The notes under the pieces: generated by a model
Databases searched by the model: none
Told to the model about the DNA's origin: nothing
The model's input: only the letters and a program-made list of their open reading frames with translations
Source: Sphingobium sp. B2D3C
GTDB lineage: Bacteria > Pseudomonadota > Alphaproteobacteria > Sphingomonadales > Sphingomonadaceae
Length of the DNA stretch: 64,000 bases
Reading direction: 5' to 3'
Assembly (NCBI RefSeq): GCF_025961835.1
Contig: NZ_JAOQOK010000001.1
Coordinates: forward strand, 2,852,001 to 2,916,000
Part shown: positions 56,833 through 64,000 of the stretch, one piece after another
Numbering within the stretch: the first letter of the stretch is position 1
How the letters are laid out: the number at the start of each line of letters is the position of its first letter
Program-made: the position numbers and the translations under genes

Positions 56833-58626
56833 ATGACGGCAAGCGCGAAACGCGAGACGGAGCATGTAGAGGCAGCGGCACGCCCGCGGCCTGCGCCCTT
56901 TGACGCCTCCATGACAGCGCCCTTGCCGGCGGTCGACGACCTGCGCGGCTATACCGCCTTCCTCAAGGCGCTGCCCTACCCGGCTGCACTGTTGACCCAA
57001 TCGCCATCAGGCCTGCACGTTCTGGTCGGCAATGCGGAGTTTTTCAGCTTCGTCGAGGATCAGGCCGCCAACGAATTGCTCGACTGCGAGGACAGCCAAC
57101 GCAGGCAGCGCAACTGGCGGCACCGCGCGCAGGCGATGTTCGATTCGCAGCGCCGCTCCGACCGCTTCGAGCTGGAATTTCATGACCGGCTCGGGCTGCG
57201 CGCCTACAGCTGCTCGCTGACCTGGGTGGAGGAAGACGATGCGCAGCCCGCCCGGCTGGTGCTCTTCACCGCCACGGACCGCACCAGCGAGCGCAATGCG
57301 GAAAGCACATTGCGCAAGGAGCTGATGACGGACAGCCTGACCTCGCTGCCCAACCGTATCGGCTTTGTGGAGCAGATCGAAGGCCTCGCCGAAAACGGCC
57401 GCCCGGCCGCCAGCAAGGCGACCTATGCGATCATCGGCTTCGATCTCGTGCGATTCAGCCGCATCAACGAATCGCTGGGCGCCATGGCGGGCGACGAGCT
57501 GATCATCACCGTCGCGCGCCGCGTCAAATCCGTGCTGCGCGCAGGGGACGTGCTGGCCCGAATCGGCGGCAACGAGTTCGCCATCTTCGCCCATGTCGGC
57601 CACGGCCTGTCCGAAGTGCTCCAGATCGCCGAGCGCGTGCGCAAGGCGTTCGAGGCACCCATCCGCCTCTCCACCTATCTCATCAACGTCGAGGTCGCGC
57701 TGGGCTGCGCGCTGGCGCAGGAAGACAGCGACGATATCGAGCGGCTGCTCCGGCAGGCGCAGGCGGCGGTGAAGCGCGCCAAGAAGTCCGGCGCGCTGGA
57801 AGTCTACCGGGCCAATGTGCTCCGCGAGGCGCTCAAGCGCTTCACGCTGGAGAACCGCCTGCGCGAGGCGATCGACAATGGCGAGCTGACCATGGTGTTC
57901 CAGCCGCTCATCAACCTGCAGACCGGCGCGGTGAAGGGCTTCGAGGCGCTCACCCGCTGGGAAGATTCGGTGCTGGGGCAGGTCTCCCCCAATGAGTTCA
58001 TTCCGGTCGCCGAGGAATCGGGGCTGATCGTGCCGCTGGGGCGCTGGGCAATGTGCGAGTGCGTGCAGACCCTCGCGGATTGGGACAGGCGGTTCGGGGA
58101 AACCCTGCCGATCACCATGAACGTCAACCTCTCACCGGTGCAGATGGTGCGCGACAATGTGCCCCGCGCGGTGGAAGAAGCGCTGCGCTATGCCGGCATT
58201 GCCGGCAACCGCCTGATCATCGAGCTGACCGAAAGCGCGCTCATCGCCGACCCGGACAAGACCCGGCAATTGCTGGGGGCGCTGCAGGCGATGGACGTCA
58301 CGGTGGCGATGGACGATTTCGGCACCGGCTTTTCCAACCTCGCCAGCCTCCAGTCGCTCCCCATCGACGTGCTCAAGATCGACCGCAGCTTCGTGACGGA
58401 CATGATCGGCGACGCCGACAAGATCGCCATCGTGCGCGCCATCGTCAGCCTTGCAGGCGCGCTCGGCATGGAAACCACCGCGGAGGGCATCGAGACGCCG
58501 GACATGGCCGATGCCCTGCGCAAGCTCGGCTGCCATTTCGGTCAGGGCTATCATTTCGCGCGCCCCCTGCCGCCGCAGGAGGCCTTCCACTACTGGCTGG
58601 AGCGCAGCGCCGCCCCGACCATCTGA
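56833..58626 (+). CDS. PAS-GGDEF(degenerate)-EAL cyclic-di-GMP phosphodiesterase
   Basis: 597 aa, no membrane helix. PAS-like region at about 30-150. GGDEF domain at about 155-320 with site RIGGNEF (Asn for Asp) near 243-248, so cyclase activity is doubtful. EAL domain from about 340 with GFEALTRW near 371, MDDFGTGFSNLAS and TAEGIET, all metal and substrate residues visible. Predicted to lower c-di-GMP and so favour motility. Its 3' end overlaps the convergent CCA-enzyme gene by 37 nt. Confidence 0.92.
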   Translation: MTASAKRETEHVEAAARPRPAPFDASMTAPLPAVDDLRGYTAFLKALPYPAALLTQSPSGLHVLVGNAEFFSFVEDQAANELLDCEDSQRRQRNWRHRAQAMFDSQRRSDRFELEFHDRLGLRAYSCSLTWVEEDDAQPARLVLFTATDRTSERNAESTLRKELMTDSLTSLPNRIGFVEQIEGLAENGRPAASKATYAIIGFDLVRFSRINESLGAMAGDELIITVARRVKSVLRAGDVLARIGGNEFAIFAHVGHGLSEVLQIAERVRKAFEAPIRLSTYLINVEVALGCALAQEDSDDIERLLRQAQAAVKRAKKSGALEVYRANVLREALKRFTLENRLREAIDNGELTMVFQPLINLQTGAVKGFEALTRWEDSVLGQVSPNEFIPVAEESGLIVPLGRWAMCECVQTLADWDRRFGETLPITMNVNLSPVQMVRDNVPRAVEEALRYAGIAGNRLIIELTESALIADPDKTRQLLGALQAMDVTVAMDDFGTGFSNLASLQSLPIDVLKIDRSFVTDMIGDADKIAIVRAIVSLAGALGMETTAEGIETPDMADALRKLGCHFGQGYHFARPLPPQEAFHYWLERSAAPTI

Positions 58627-59810
58627 CGCGCCATCTCGCGCGTCTCGTCCGGCGCGGGAAAGCCCCGGTCGATCCACGCTCTCTCCAGCGCCTGCAGTGT
58701 CCGCGCCACCAGCGGGCCAGCCGTCAGCCCCATCGCAATCAGATCGCCTCCCGAAAGCGGCAGGCGCGGCGCCTGCCAGCCGATCAGCGCGGGCGCGCAG
58801 TCGGGCGAAAAGGCCCGGCCCAGCAGCAGCTGATCGACCGCGCTGTCCTCGCCCAGGGCATAGGCCAGTGCCTGTGGAGTGGCCGCCGAGGTCGGGGTAG
58901 CCGCCGCGCGCAAACGCTGCCGCGCCTTGTTGGAGAGGCGCAGCCGTGCACCGACCTGATCGGCCAGCGCGCCATCGGGCGGCAGCAGCGCCGCCAGCCG
59001 GCGCAAGCCTGCGGGCGCGATGCCCGTCGCCTGCTCGGCGGCGATCAGCGCGCGCAAGGCGGCAACGCCGTGGGCATCGATCTCCGGCATCACGGACGCC
59101 AGCACTGCATCGCCCACCATCGCCGCGATCACGTCCGCCGGGTCGGGCAGACCGAGCAGCTTGAGCATCTCGTCCGCGACGCGCTCCCGTGAAAGCGCCA
59201 TGAGGCTGGTCGCGTGCGCCACGCAGGCGCGATAATCCGGCGTGTCACGATCCAGCGTGCCGAACCGGGCCGTAAAGCGGAAATAGCGCAGGATGCGCAG
59301 ATGATCCTCGGCGATGCGCTGATGGGGATCGCCGATGAAGCGCACGCGGCGAGCCAGCAGATCGGCGCGCCCGTCGAAATAATCGGACAAGGCGCCACTG
59401 GCGGGATCGGCATAAAGCGCGTTCATCGTGAAGTCGCGGCGGGCCGCGTCATCTCGCCAATCCGTGCCGAAGGCGACCGTGGCCCGGCGCCCGTCGGTGG
59501 AAACATCCCGGCGCAATGTGGTGATCTCAATCGGGCGATGATCGAGAATGGCAGTGATCGTGCCATGCGCAATGCCGGTCGGCACGGCGCGCAGGCCAGC
59601 GGCCTTCACCCGGCGGACCACCTCCTCCGGCAGATGGACGGTCGCGATGTCGATATCCTTGACCGCGATGCCCAGCAGCGCGTCCCGCACCGCGCCGCCG
59701 ACGAAGCGGGCTTCGCCTTGGTCTGCGCCCAGCGCCTCGCAGAGCGCCAGCAGGCCCGGCCAGGCCCGCCATTCGGCATCGGGGAGCCGCTCGGGGAGGG
59801 GCGCGCTCAT
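58590..59810 (-). CDS. CCA tRNA nucleotidyltransferase / poly(A) polymerase family protein
   Basis: 406 aa class II nucleotidyltransferase. EARFVGGAVRDALLG and DIDIATVHLPEEVV give the catalytic Asp pair (DIDIA); RRDFTMNALYADPASGALSDYFDG and EDHLRILRYFRFTARFG complete the core. In alphaproteobacteria this form is usually the CCA-adding enzyme. The ATG at 59810 overlaps the NUDIX stop by 4 nt. Confidence 0.93.
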   Translation of the reverse strand: MSAPLPERLPDAEWRAWPGLLALCEALGADQGEARFVGGAVRDALLGIAVKDIDIATVHLPEEVVRRVKAAGLRAVPTGIAHGTITAILDHRPIEITTLRRDVSTDGRRATVAFGTDWRDDAARRDFTMNALYADPASGALSDYFDGRADLLARRVRFIGDPHQRIAEDHLRILRYFRFTARFGTLDRDTPDYRACVAHATSLMALSRERVADEMLKLLGLPDPADVIAAMVGDAVLASVMPEIDAHGVAALRALIAAEQATGIAPAGLRRLAALLPPDGALADQVGARLRLSNKARQRLRAAATPTSAATPQALAYALGEDSAVDQLLLGRAFSPDCAPALIGWQAPRLPLSGGDLIAMGLTAGPLVARTLQALERAWIDRGFPAPDETREMARQMVGAALRSSQ

Positions 59811-60406
59811 GCGGCCGCCTCGATGCGCCGGGCAAGGTTGACCAGCATCGCTGCCGTCACGCCCCAGATGCGGTGCTCCTGCCACAGAAACTCGTAATAG
59901 CTGCGGGTGCCGCCTTCCCAATCCACGGTGCGCAAGGCGCGGTTGGCGGGATCGAGCAGGAAATCGAGCGGCACCTCGAAGATGGCGTCAACCTCCGCCT
60001 CGGACGGCCGCAATGCCAGATCGGGCGGGACGATGCCGACAATCGGCTCGATCTCGAACCCCGTGCCGGTGCGGAAGCGATCCGATCGGCCCATCACCTC
60101 CACCGCTTCGGGCGGCAGCGCGATTTCCTCATGCGCCTCGCGCAGCGCCGCTTCCACCGCGTCGCGATCACCCGGGTCCAGCCGGCCACCAGGGAAGGCG
60201 ACCTGCCCGGCATGGGCGCGCAGCCCTGCGTGGCGCAGGGTGAATATCATGCCCGGATCGGGGCGGTCGGTTACGGCGATCAGCACCGCTGCCGGCGTGA
60301 ACGGCCCCGCCGGCTCGGGCCGGTTGCGATACAGGAAGAAATCATGGGTATGCGCCGAGTCGAATTCCGGCCGCAAAGAGGCGGTCAGCCGGTCCCGCCA
60401 GCTCAT
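59807..60406 (-). CDS. NUDIX hydrolase, CoA pyrophosphatase (NudL) type
   Basis: 199 aa. NUDIX box GGRLDPGDRDAVEAALREAHEEI with the preceding LRAHAGQVAFPGG, which is the extra CoA-pyrophosphatase signature. EIEPIVGIVPPDLALRPSEAEV is the family's second motif. Overlaps the DUF1285 gene and the CCA enzyme by 4 nt each. Confidence 0.92.
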   Translation of the reverse strand: MSWRDRLTASLRPEFDSAHTHDFFLYRNRPEPAGPFTPAAVLIAVTDRPDPGMIFTLRHAGLRAHAGQVAFPGGRLDPGDRDAVEAALREAHEEIALPPEAVEVMGRSDRFRTGTGFEIEPIVGIVPPDLALRPSEAEVDAIFEVPLDFLLDPANRALRTVDWEGGTRSYYEFLWQEHRIWGVTAAMLVNLARRIEAAA

Positions 60407-60969
60407 GCCGTCGTCTCCAGCGCGTGAAAGACGCCGCCGCTCCACAGGCCCAGAGGATCGAGCCCCTCCGCGATGGCAAGATCGGCCAGCGCATAATAGA
60501 CCGGGCGGATCAGCCGCGCGCGCAGGCCAGCCTCCAGCCCGAGCGCGGGACGCAGCCCAGCCGCATTCTCTTCCATCCCCAGCGGATGGGCGCCGTCCGC
60601 CGTGATCCACTGCCCGGTCGCTCCAATGCGAAACCGCAGCGTGCGCGCCTGCCCTTCCCCGTCGCTCGCCACTTCCACCGCGAACAAAGGCGCGTCCTCG
60701 ACCTCGATGTCGAGCATCTCGACCGGGGTCACCAGCACATGCCGCCCGTCCGGCTCGCGCCGCAGCAAGCGCGCGAACAGGCTCACCAGTTCGGGGCGGC
60801 GGATCTCGCGCTCCTCATGAAACCAGCGGCCCTGCGCATCGATTCGCATGGCGCTGTGCCCGCAGCGCGTGGGCGACCAGTCCATGACCGGATAGGGGCG
60901 CGCCGGATCGGCATCCTGCGGGACGCCGGCAATGGGCAGATCGGAACCGGGATCGAGAGGCGCAACCAT
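60403..60969 (-). CDS. DUF1285 domain protein
   Basis: 188 aa. DUF1285 features are CGHSAMRIDAQGRWFHEEREIRRPELVSLFARLLR, HVLVTPVEMLDIEVEDAPLFAVEV, and a paired repeat-like beta structure. Role unknown; in alphaproteobacteria it is regularly found with this NUDIX and CCA enzyme. The start is unsure: I use the ATG at 60969, while longer in-frame readings extend into the GNAT gene. Confidence 0.85.
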   Translation of the reverse strand: MVAPLDPGSDLPIAGVPQDADPARPYPVMDWSPTRCGHSAMRIDAQGRWFHEEREIRRPELVSLFARLLRREPDGRHVLVTPVEMLDIEVEDAPLFAVEVASDGEGQARTLRFRIGATGQWITADGAHPLGMEENAAGLRPALGLEAGLRARLIRPVYYALADLAIAEGLDPLGLWSGGVFHALETTA

Positions 60970-61052
60970 GCGCTGCAGATAGGCAAGGCCAGCCGGCTTG
61001 GCAAAGGGCGTCTCGCACCCGTACCACACGGCGTCCGCCGCGATCAGCGCGC

Positions 61053-61619
61053 TCAGACCGCCGGCGTGGCCGTCGCCCCCGCCACCAGGGCCGTGCCGCG
61101 CGGGCCAAGACTGCCAGCGGAGGGCAGCACCATGCCGGGCGCCGCGCGGGTCAGCAAGCGGTGCCGCTCGACCGGACCGGGCACCGCCCAATCCCCCGTT
61201 GCATCGGCCGTAAAGCCCCAGAAGCGGCCATAATATTCAGGATCGCCGATCATCACCAGCGGATCGCCCGGATGCAGATCGACGGTTTCGATCAGCCGGT
61301 CCATCAGCGCACGGCCGGTGCCATGGCGCTGCATCGCTGGGACTACCGCGACCGGCCCGACCATGATCAGGGGTGTCTCGCGACCGTCCGGGCCGTGCAG
61401 CGCCACCGGCCAGCTTTGCAGCGTGCCGATCAATTGCCCGTCCGAATCGAAGGCGGCGAAGGAGAGGTCCGTGAACCAGGCCATGCCCAGGCGGATGCGA
61501 TAGGCCGTGCGGCCGTGGCGCGCCGGACCAAATGCCGCATCGAGCAACGCGGTGATGGCCGCGTCTCCGGTTCCTGCCAGCTCGCCGATCCGTGTCACCG
61601 CTTGCCGTCCGCCTTCCAA
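61053..61619 (-). CDS. GNAT N-acetyltransferase
   Basis: 188 aa. VGPVAVVPAMQRHGTGRALMDRLIE is the acetyl-CoA-binding motif A, followed by VMIGDPEYYGRFWGF. This subfamily (YhbS-like) acetylates small molecules of unknown identity. Probably first gene of the GNAT-DUF1285-NUDIX-CCA run; divergent from folB. Confidence 0.92.
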   Translation of the reverse strand: MEGGRQAVTRIGELAGTGDAAITALLDAAFGPARHGRTAYRIRLGMAWFTDLSFAAFDSDGQLIGTLQSWPVALHGPDGRETPLIMVGPVAVVPAMQRHGTGRALMDRLIETVDLHPGDPLVMIGDPEYYGRFWGFTADATGDWAVPGPVERHRLLTRAAPGMVLPSAGSLGPRGTALVAGATATPAV

Positions 61620-61688
61620 GCGGGCAATAGCGCCCGAGGCGGCGGCCTTTAGCGCTTCACGCCCAAATGAAAAGGGTTATTCGAGGCT

Positions 61689-62135
61689 ATGATGGCGGGA
61701 CGCGAGGCGGGAATGCCAGGAACGGGAGGGCACAGCGCCAATCCGGCAAACGGCGTGAATCCCATGGATGACATGCTGCTGCTCGAGATTGAGGATCTTG
61801 AGGTGGATGTGCTGACCGGCATCTATTCCGAGGAAACCCATCTGCCGCAGCCGCTGCGAATCAGCATTCGCGCCCTGCTCGAGCATCGCAGCCATTACGA
61901 GCCGAATACGCCGCTCAGCACGTCCAAAAACTATATGGACCTCAAGCATGCGGCGACCACGGCGATCACGCGCGGCCAGCACTTCATGCTGGTCGAGGCC
62001 GTGGCCGATCACATCATCGACACCATCTTCCTGCAGGACCGCAAGGCGCGCCACGTGACGGTGAAGATCGTCAAGCTGGCCCTCTCCGAGCGGAACGAGA
62101 AGATCGGCATCACCCTCTCCCGCTGGCGGAAATAG
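61689..62135 (+). CDS. folB: Dihydroneopterin aldolase-like protein (FolB family)
   Basis: Up to 148 aa. LLLEIEDLEVDVLTGIYSEETHLPQPLRISI and NYMDLKHAATTAITRGQHFMLVEAVADHI fit FolB; VTVKIVKLALSERNEKIGITLSR the end. It makes 6-hydroxymethyl-dihydropterin for folate. The first 25 residues (to MDDMLLLEI) are extra; a GAGG site 3-6 nt before the ATGs at 61689 and 61692 supports them, but ATG 61764 is possible. Confidence 0.85.
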   Translation: MMAGREAGMPGTGGHSANPANGVNPMDDMLLLEIEDLEVDVLTGIYSEETHLPQPLRISIRALLEHRSHYEPNTPLSTSKNYMDLKHAATTAITRGQHFMLVEAVADHIIDTIFLQDRKARHVTVKIVKLALSERNEKIGITLSRWRK

Positions 62136-62160
62136 GGTTCGCAGACCCACATTCCTCCGC

Positions 62161-62284
62161 CCGTTCGTGTCGAGCGAAGTCGAGACACGTTAGAACAGCG
62201 CTCGCGTGTCTCGACTTCAGCTTGCAGCTGAAGTTTATCCTGAGCGCCCGCCCTGCGGGCAGTCGAAGGGCTCGACACGAACGG
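62161..62284. repeat. Dispersed palindromic repeat, family A, copy 3
   Basis: Outer arms CCGTTCGTGTCGAGCGAAGTC and its complement, with the inner hairpins GCTTGCAGC-type and GCCCGCCC-TGC-GGGC. Almost identical to 38941-39060. Located between the convergent folB and oxygenase genes. Confidence 0.85.
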
Positions 62285-62302
62285 GATGTGCTTGGTGAAA
62301 AC

Positions 62303-63250
62303 CTAACCCTTCTTCAGCCCAATCTCGCGCAGCCGCTCGTGCAGATAGTCATGCGCGCTGATCGGCGGTTCACGCAGCGGATTTTCCGCGCTCACGCATT
62401 GCGGCAGCGCCTCGATCATCACGTCCGGCTCCAGATGCAGGAAGAAAGGCATGGAATAGCGCGGGATGTGCCGGCGCTCGGGCGGCGGATTGACGACGCG
62501 GTGGCTGGTCGAGGGCAGCACATGATTGGTCAGCCGCTGCAGCATATCGCCGACATTGATGACCAGCGCGCCAGCGGGCGGTGTGGCCGGAATCCACTCA
62601 CCCTCGCGCGTCAGCAGCTGCAGCCCGCCTTCCTCGGCGCCGAGCAGCAGGGTGATGAGGTTGATGTCCTCGTGCGCGCCGGCGCGAATGCCCGGCGCCT
62701 GCGCGGAGACGGGCGGATAATGCAGCAGCCGCAGGATGGAATTGCCCTCGTCGATCTTGGCGTCGAACCAGTCGGGCGCCAGGCCGAGATGGCGCGCGAC
62801 GCCGGAGAGGATGCGCGCGCCCACGGCATCGAACGCCGCGAACAGCGCTGTAAAAGTCTCCTCGAACCCCGCGATCTCGTCCGGCCAGATGTTGGGCGGC
62901 ATATCGGCGGCGAGGGGATGACCGGCCGGCAGGGCGCGGCCGACATGCCAGAATTCCTTGAGGTCGTTCTCGCTGGCGCCCTTGGCGACCTCTGTCCCGA
63001 ACGCCGTGTACCCGCGCTGTCCCGCGCCGCCGGGCACGAGATAGGTGCGCTTGACCGGATCGGGCAGCGCGAAGAACGCCTTTGCCAGCGCCCAGCCCCG
63101 CGCCACGAGGTCCGGGTCCATCCCATGATCGGTGACGATGGCGAAGCCATATTCGCGGAAGCTGCTGCCGATCGCATCGGCGAAATCCTGCGGCGAGAGG
63201 CGCGCGAGCGAGAGAGTGGGGACATGCCCCAGCGGATCGGATGACGTCAT
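62303..63250 (-). CDS. 2-oxoglutarate/Fe(II) oxygenase, isopenicillin N synthase-like
   Basis: 315 aa. N-terminal DIOX_N region (GFAIVTDHGMDPDL). Iron ligands His193 and Asp195 (AGAHEDINLITLL) and His250 (PSTSHRVVNPP); the 2-oxoglutarate-binding RxS in HIPRYSMPFF (Arg264, Ser266). No antibiotic-synthesis genes nearby, so the substrate is unknown. Confidence 0.92.
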   Translation of the reverse strand: MTSSDPLGHVPTLSLARLSPQDFADAIGSSFREYGFAIVTDHGMDPDLVARGWALAKAFFALPDPVKRTYLVPGGAGQRGYTAFGTEVAKGASENDLKEFWHVGRALPAGHPLAADMPPNIWPDEIAGFEETFTALFAAFDAVGARILSGVARHLGLAPDWFDAKIDEGNSILRLLHYPPVSAQAPGIRAGAHEDINLITLLLGAEEGGLQLLTREGEWIPATPPAGALVINVGDMLQRLTNHVLPSTSHRVVNPPPERRHIPRYSMPFFLHLEPDVMIEALPQCVSAENPLREPPISAHDYLHERLREIGLKKG

Positions 63251-63402
63251 GACGGTCTCACTCGAACGTGAAATGATGATGCCTGACTAGGCGTTCGCGG
63301 CGGGGCTGTCACGCCGGGGCTTGGTGACAGCAAAGGCCTTGCACCCCGCAGACCGGCATGGAATGGCGCCCGGGCAGGCTGGCAAAGGAGGATCGATCGC
63401 CC

Positions 63403-63810
63403 ATGCGCTACTGGCTGATGAAATCGGAGCCCGATGTGTTCTCCTGGGACGATCTGGTCGAGAAGGGCCGCGCCGAGTGGGACGGGGTGCGCAACCATGC
63501 CGCCAAGCTGAACATGAAGGCCATGGAGGTCGGTGACCAGGCGCTGTTCTATCACAGCAATATCGGCGTCGAATGCGTCGGCATCATGGAGATCGTGCGC
63601 GGGGCCGAGCAGGACAGCACGGACGAAACCGGCAAGTGGTTCGCGGTGGAAGTCGCGCCAGTGCGCAAACTCGCCAAGCCGGTCACGCTCAAGCAGATCA
63701 AGGCCGATCCTGCATTTGCGAACATGGCTTTGGTGCGACAATCGCGCCTGTCCGTGTCGTCAGTGAGCGACGAGGAATTCCAGAGAATCGTTGATTTATC
63801 GGAGCAATAA
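63403..63810 (+). CDS. EVE-domain protein
   Basis: 135 aa. MRYWLMKSEPDVFSWDDL and EWDGVRNHAAKLNMKAMEVGDQALFYHSNI are the standard opening of the EVE (PUA-like) family, related to Thyn1, thought to bind modified bases. The ATG at 63403 follows AAAGGAGG. Single gene. Confidence 0.92.
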   Translation: MRYWLMKSEPDVFSWDDLVEKGRAEWDGVRNHAAKLNMKAMEVGDQALFYHSNIGVECVGIMEIVRGAEQDSTDETGKWFAVEVAPVRKLAKPVTLKQIKADPAFANMALVRQSRLSVSSVSDEEFQRIVDLSEQ

Positions 63811-63837
63811 GCATTTCCGATTGAATGCGCAGGCCAC

Positions 63838-63955
63838 AACGATTGCAGTTTTTGCATCCATCGCCCGGCCTTTGCAATTGAACTTTGCTGCGTTGCAACA
63901 CAAATGGCCTCCAGAGACCCGGGCGCTGCGCCCGATCAATTCCGGGAGCCACGAC
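63838..63955 (+). promoter_or_regulatory. Leader region with repeated TTGCA motifs and a hairpin
   Basis: Four TTGCA units occur between about 63843 and 63898, the last two being TTGCAA (itself a palindrome), in an AT-richer stretch. A CGGGCG-CTG-CGCCCG hairpin at 63920-63934 follows, then GGGAG before the ATG at 63956. Could be promoter and leader of the last gene. Motif-level evidence only. Confidence 0.35.
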
Positions 63956-64000
63956 ATGACCATTCTCAAGAAGATTTTTGCTGCCTACATCTCTGCCGCT
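63956..64000 (+). CDS. 5' end of a gene cut by the window edge
   Basis: Fifteen codons, MTILKKIFAAYISAA, behind a GGGAG site 7 nt upstream. Basic then hydrophobic start, compatible with a signal peptide or membrane anchor. Too little remains to name the product. Confidence 0.55.
   Translation, partial: MTILKKIFAAYISAA

Noticed and set aside
62303..63250. Beta-lactam biosynthesis gene
   Set aside because: The protein is only a member of the broad isopenicillin N synthase-like oxygenase family; there are no NRPS or other pathway genes.

Overview
The window is a GC-rich, gene-dense stretch of an alphaproteobacterial chromosome, most likely from the Sphingomonadales (Sphingomonas, Sphingobium or Novosphingobium type). 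The main evidence is a serine palmitoyltransferase with a dedicated acyl carrier protein, which is the sphingolipid entry step of a lineage whose outer membrane carries glycosphingolipids instead of lipopolysaccharide. Supporting evidence is an Atm1-type exporter resembling the Novosphingobium protein, a magnesium-type HemB, and short palindromic REP-like repeats between genes. I see no phage, transposase, CRISPR array or RNA gene.

Layout. 1-21 kb is housekeeping: exonuclease III, ribA with an L,D-transpeptidase-fold gene, a PAS/chemoreceptor-tip protein, an Atm1 exporter, a symporter-glutaminase operon, aroC, fabI, a DnaJ-type co-chaperone, pdxH, a cation diffusion facilitator, a PhzF protein, a serine hydrolase, ung and gdhA. 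21.4-37.4 kb is one uninterrupted minus-strand flagellar cluster. In transcription order it reads sigma-54 activator, fliE-F-G-H-I-J-K-L-M-N-O-P-Q-R, flhB, an unidentified gene, fliD and fliS. Flagellin is divergent at 37.8 kb. The cluster covers the MS ring, switch, export gate and ATPase, hook-length control, and cap. Rod, hook, flhA, stator and chemotaxis genes are not in the window.

39.2-46.7 kb is a minus-strand run transcribed obgE, proB, cerR-like, acp, spt, lptF, lptG. Ceramide-type lipid synthesis sits next to the two inner-membrane permease subunits that normally extract lipopolysaccharide. This is the most interesting region: it suggests that LptFG here moves glycosphingolipids. 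46.9-64 kb is again housekeeping: corA, rpmA-rplU, a gamma carbonic anhydrase, hemB, an AAHS-type transporter, parC, a GGDEF/EAL protein, a CCA-adding-enzyme/NUDIX/DUF1285/GNAT operon, folB, a 2-oxoglutarate oxygenase, an EVE-domain protein, and the start of one more gene cut by the window end.

How the genes work together. Many neighbours overlap by 4 nt (ATGA), which implies translational coupling. Examples are ribA/L,D-transpeptidase, brkB/fabI, aroC/lipoprotein, fliQ/fliR, fliN/fliO and NUDIX/CCA enzyme. The symporter, glutaminase and gdhA give a local theme of glutamate and dicarboxylate metabolism. Notable oddities are a probable CTG start in the cerR-like gene, a REP element at the 5' end of fliP, a FliM without its CheY-binding peptide, a serine hydrolase with SxxR instead of SxxK, and three families of dispersed palindromes.
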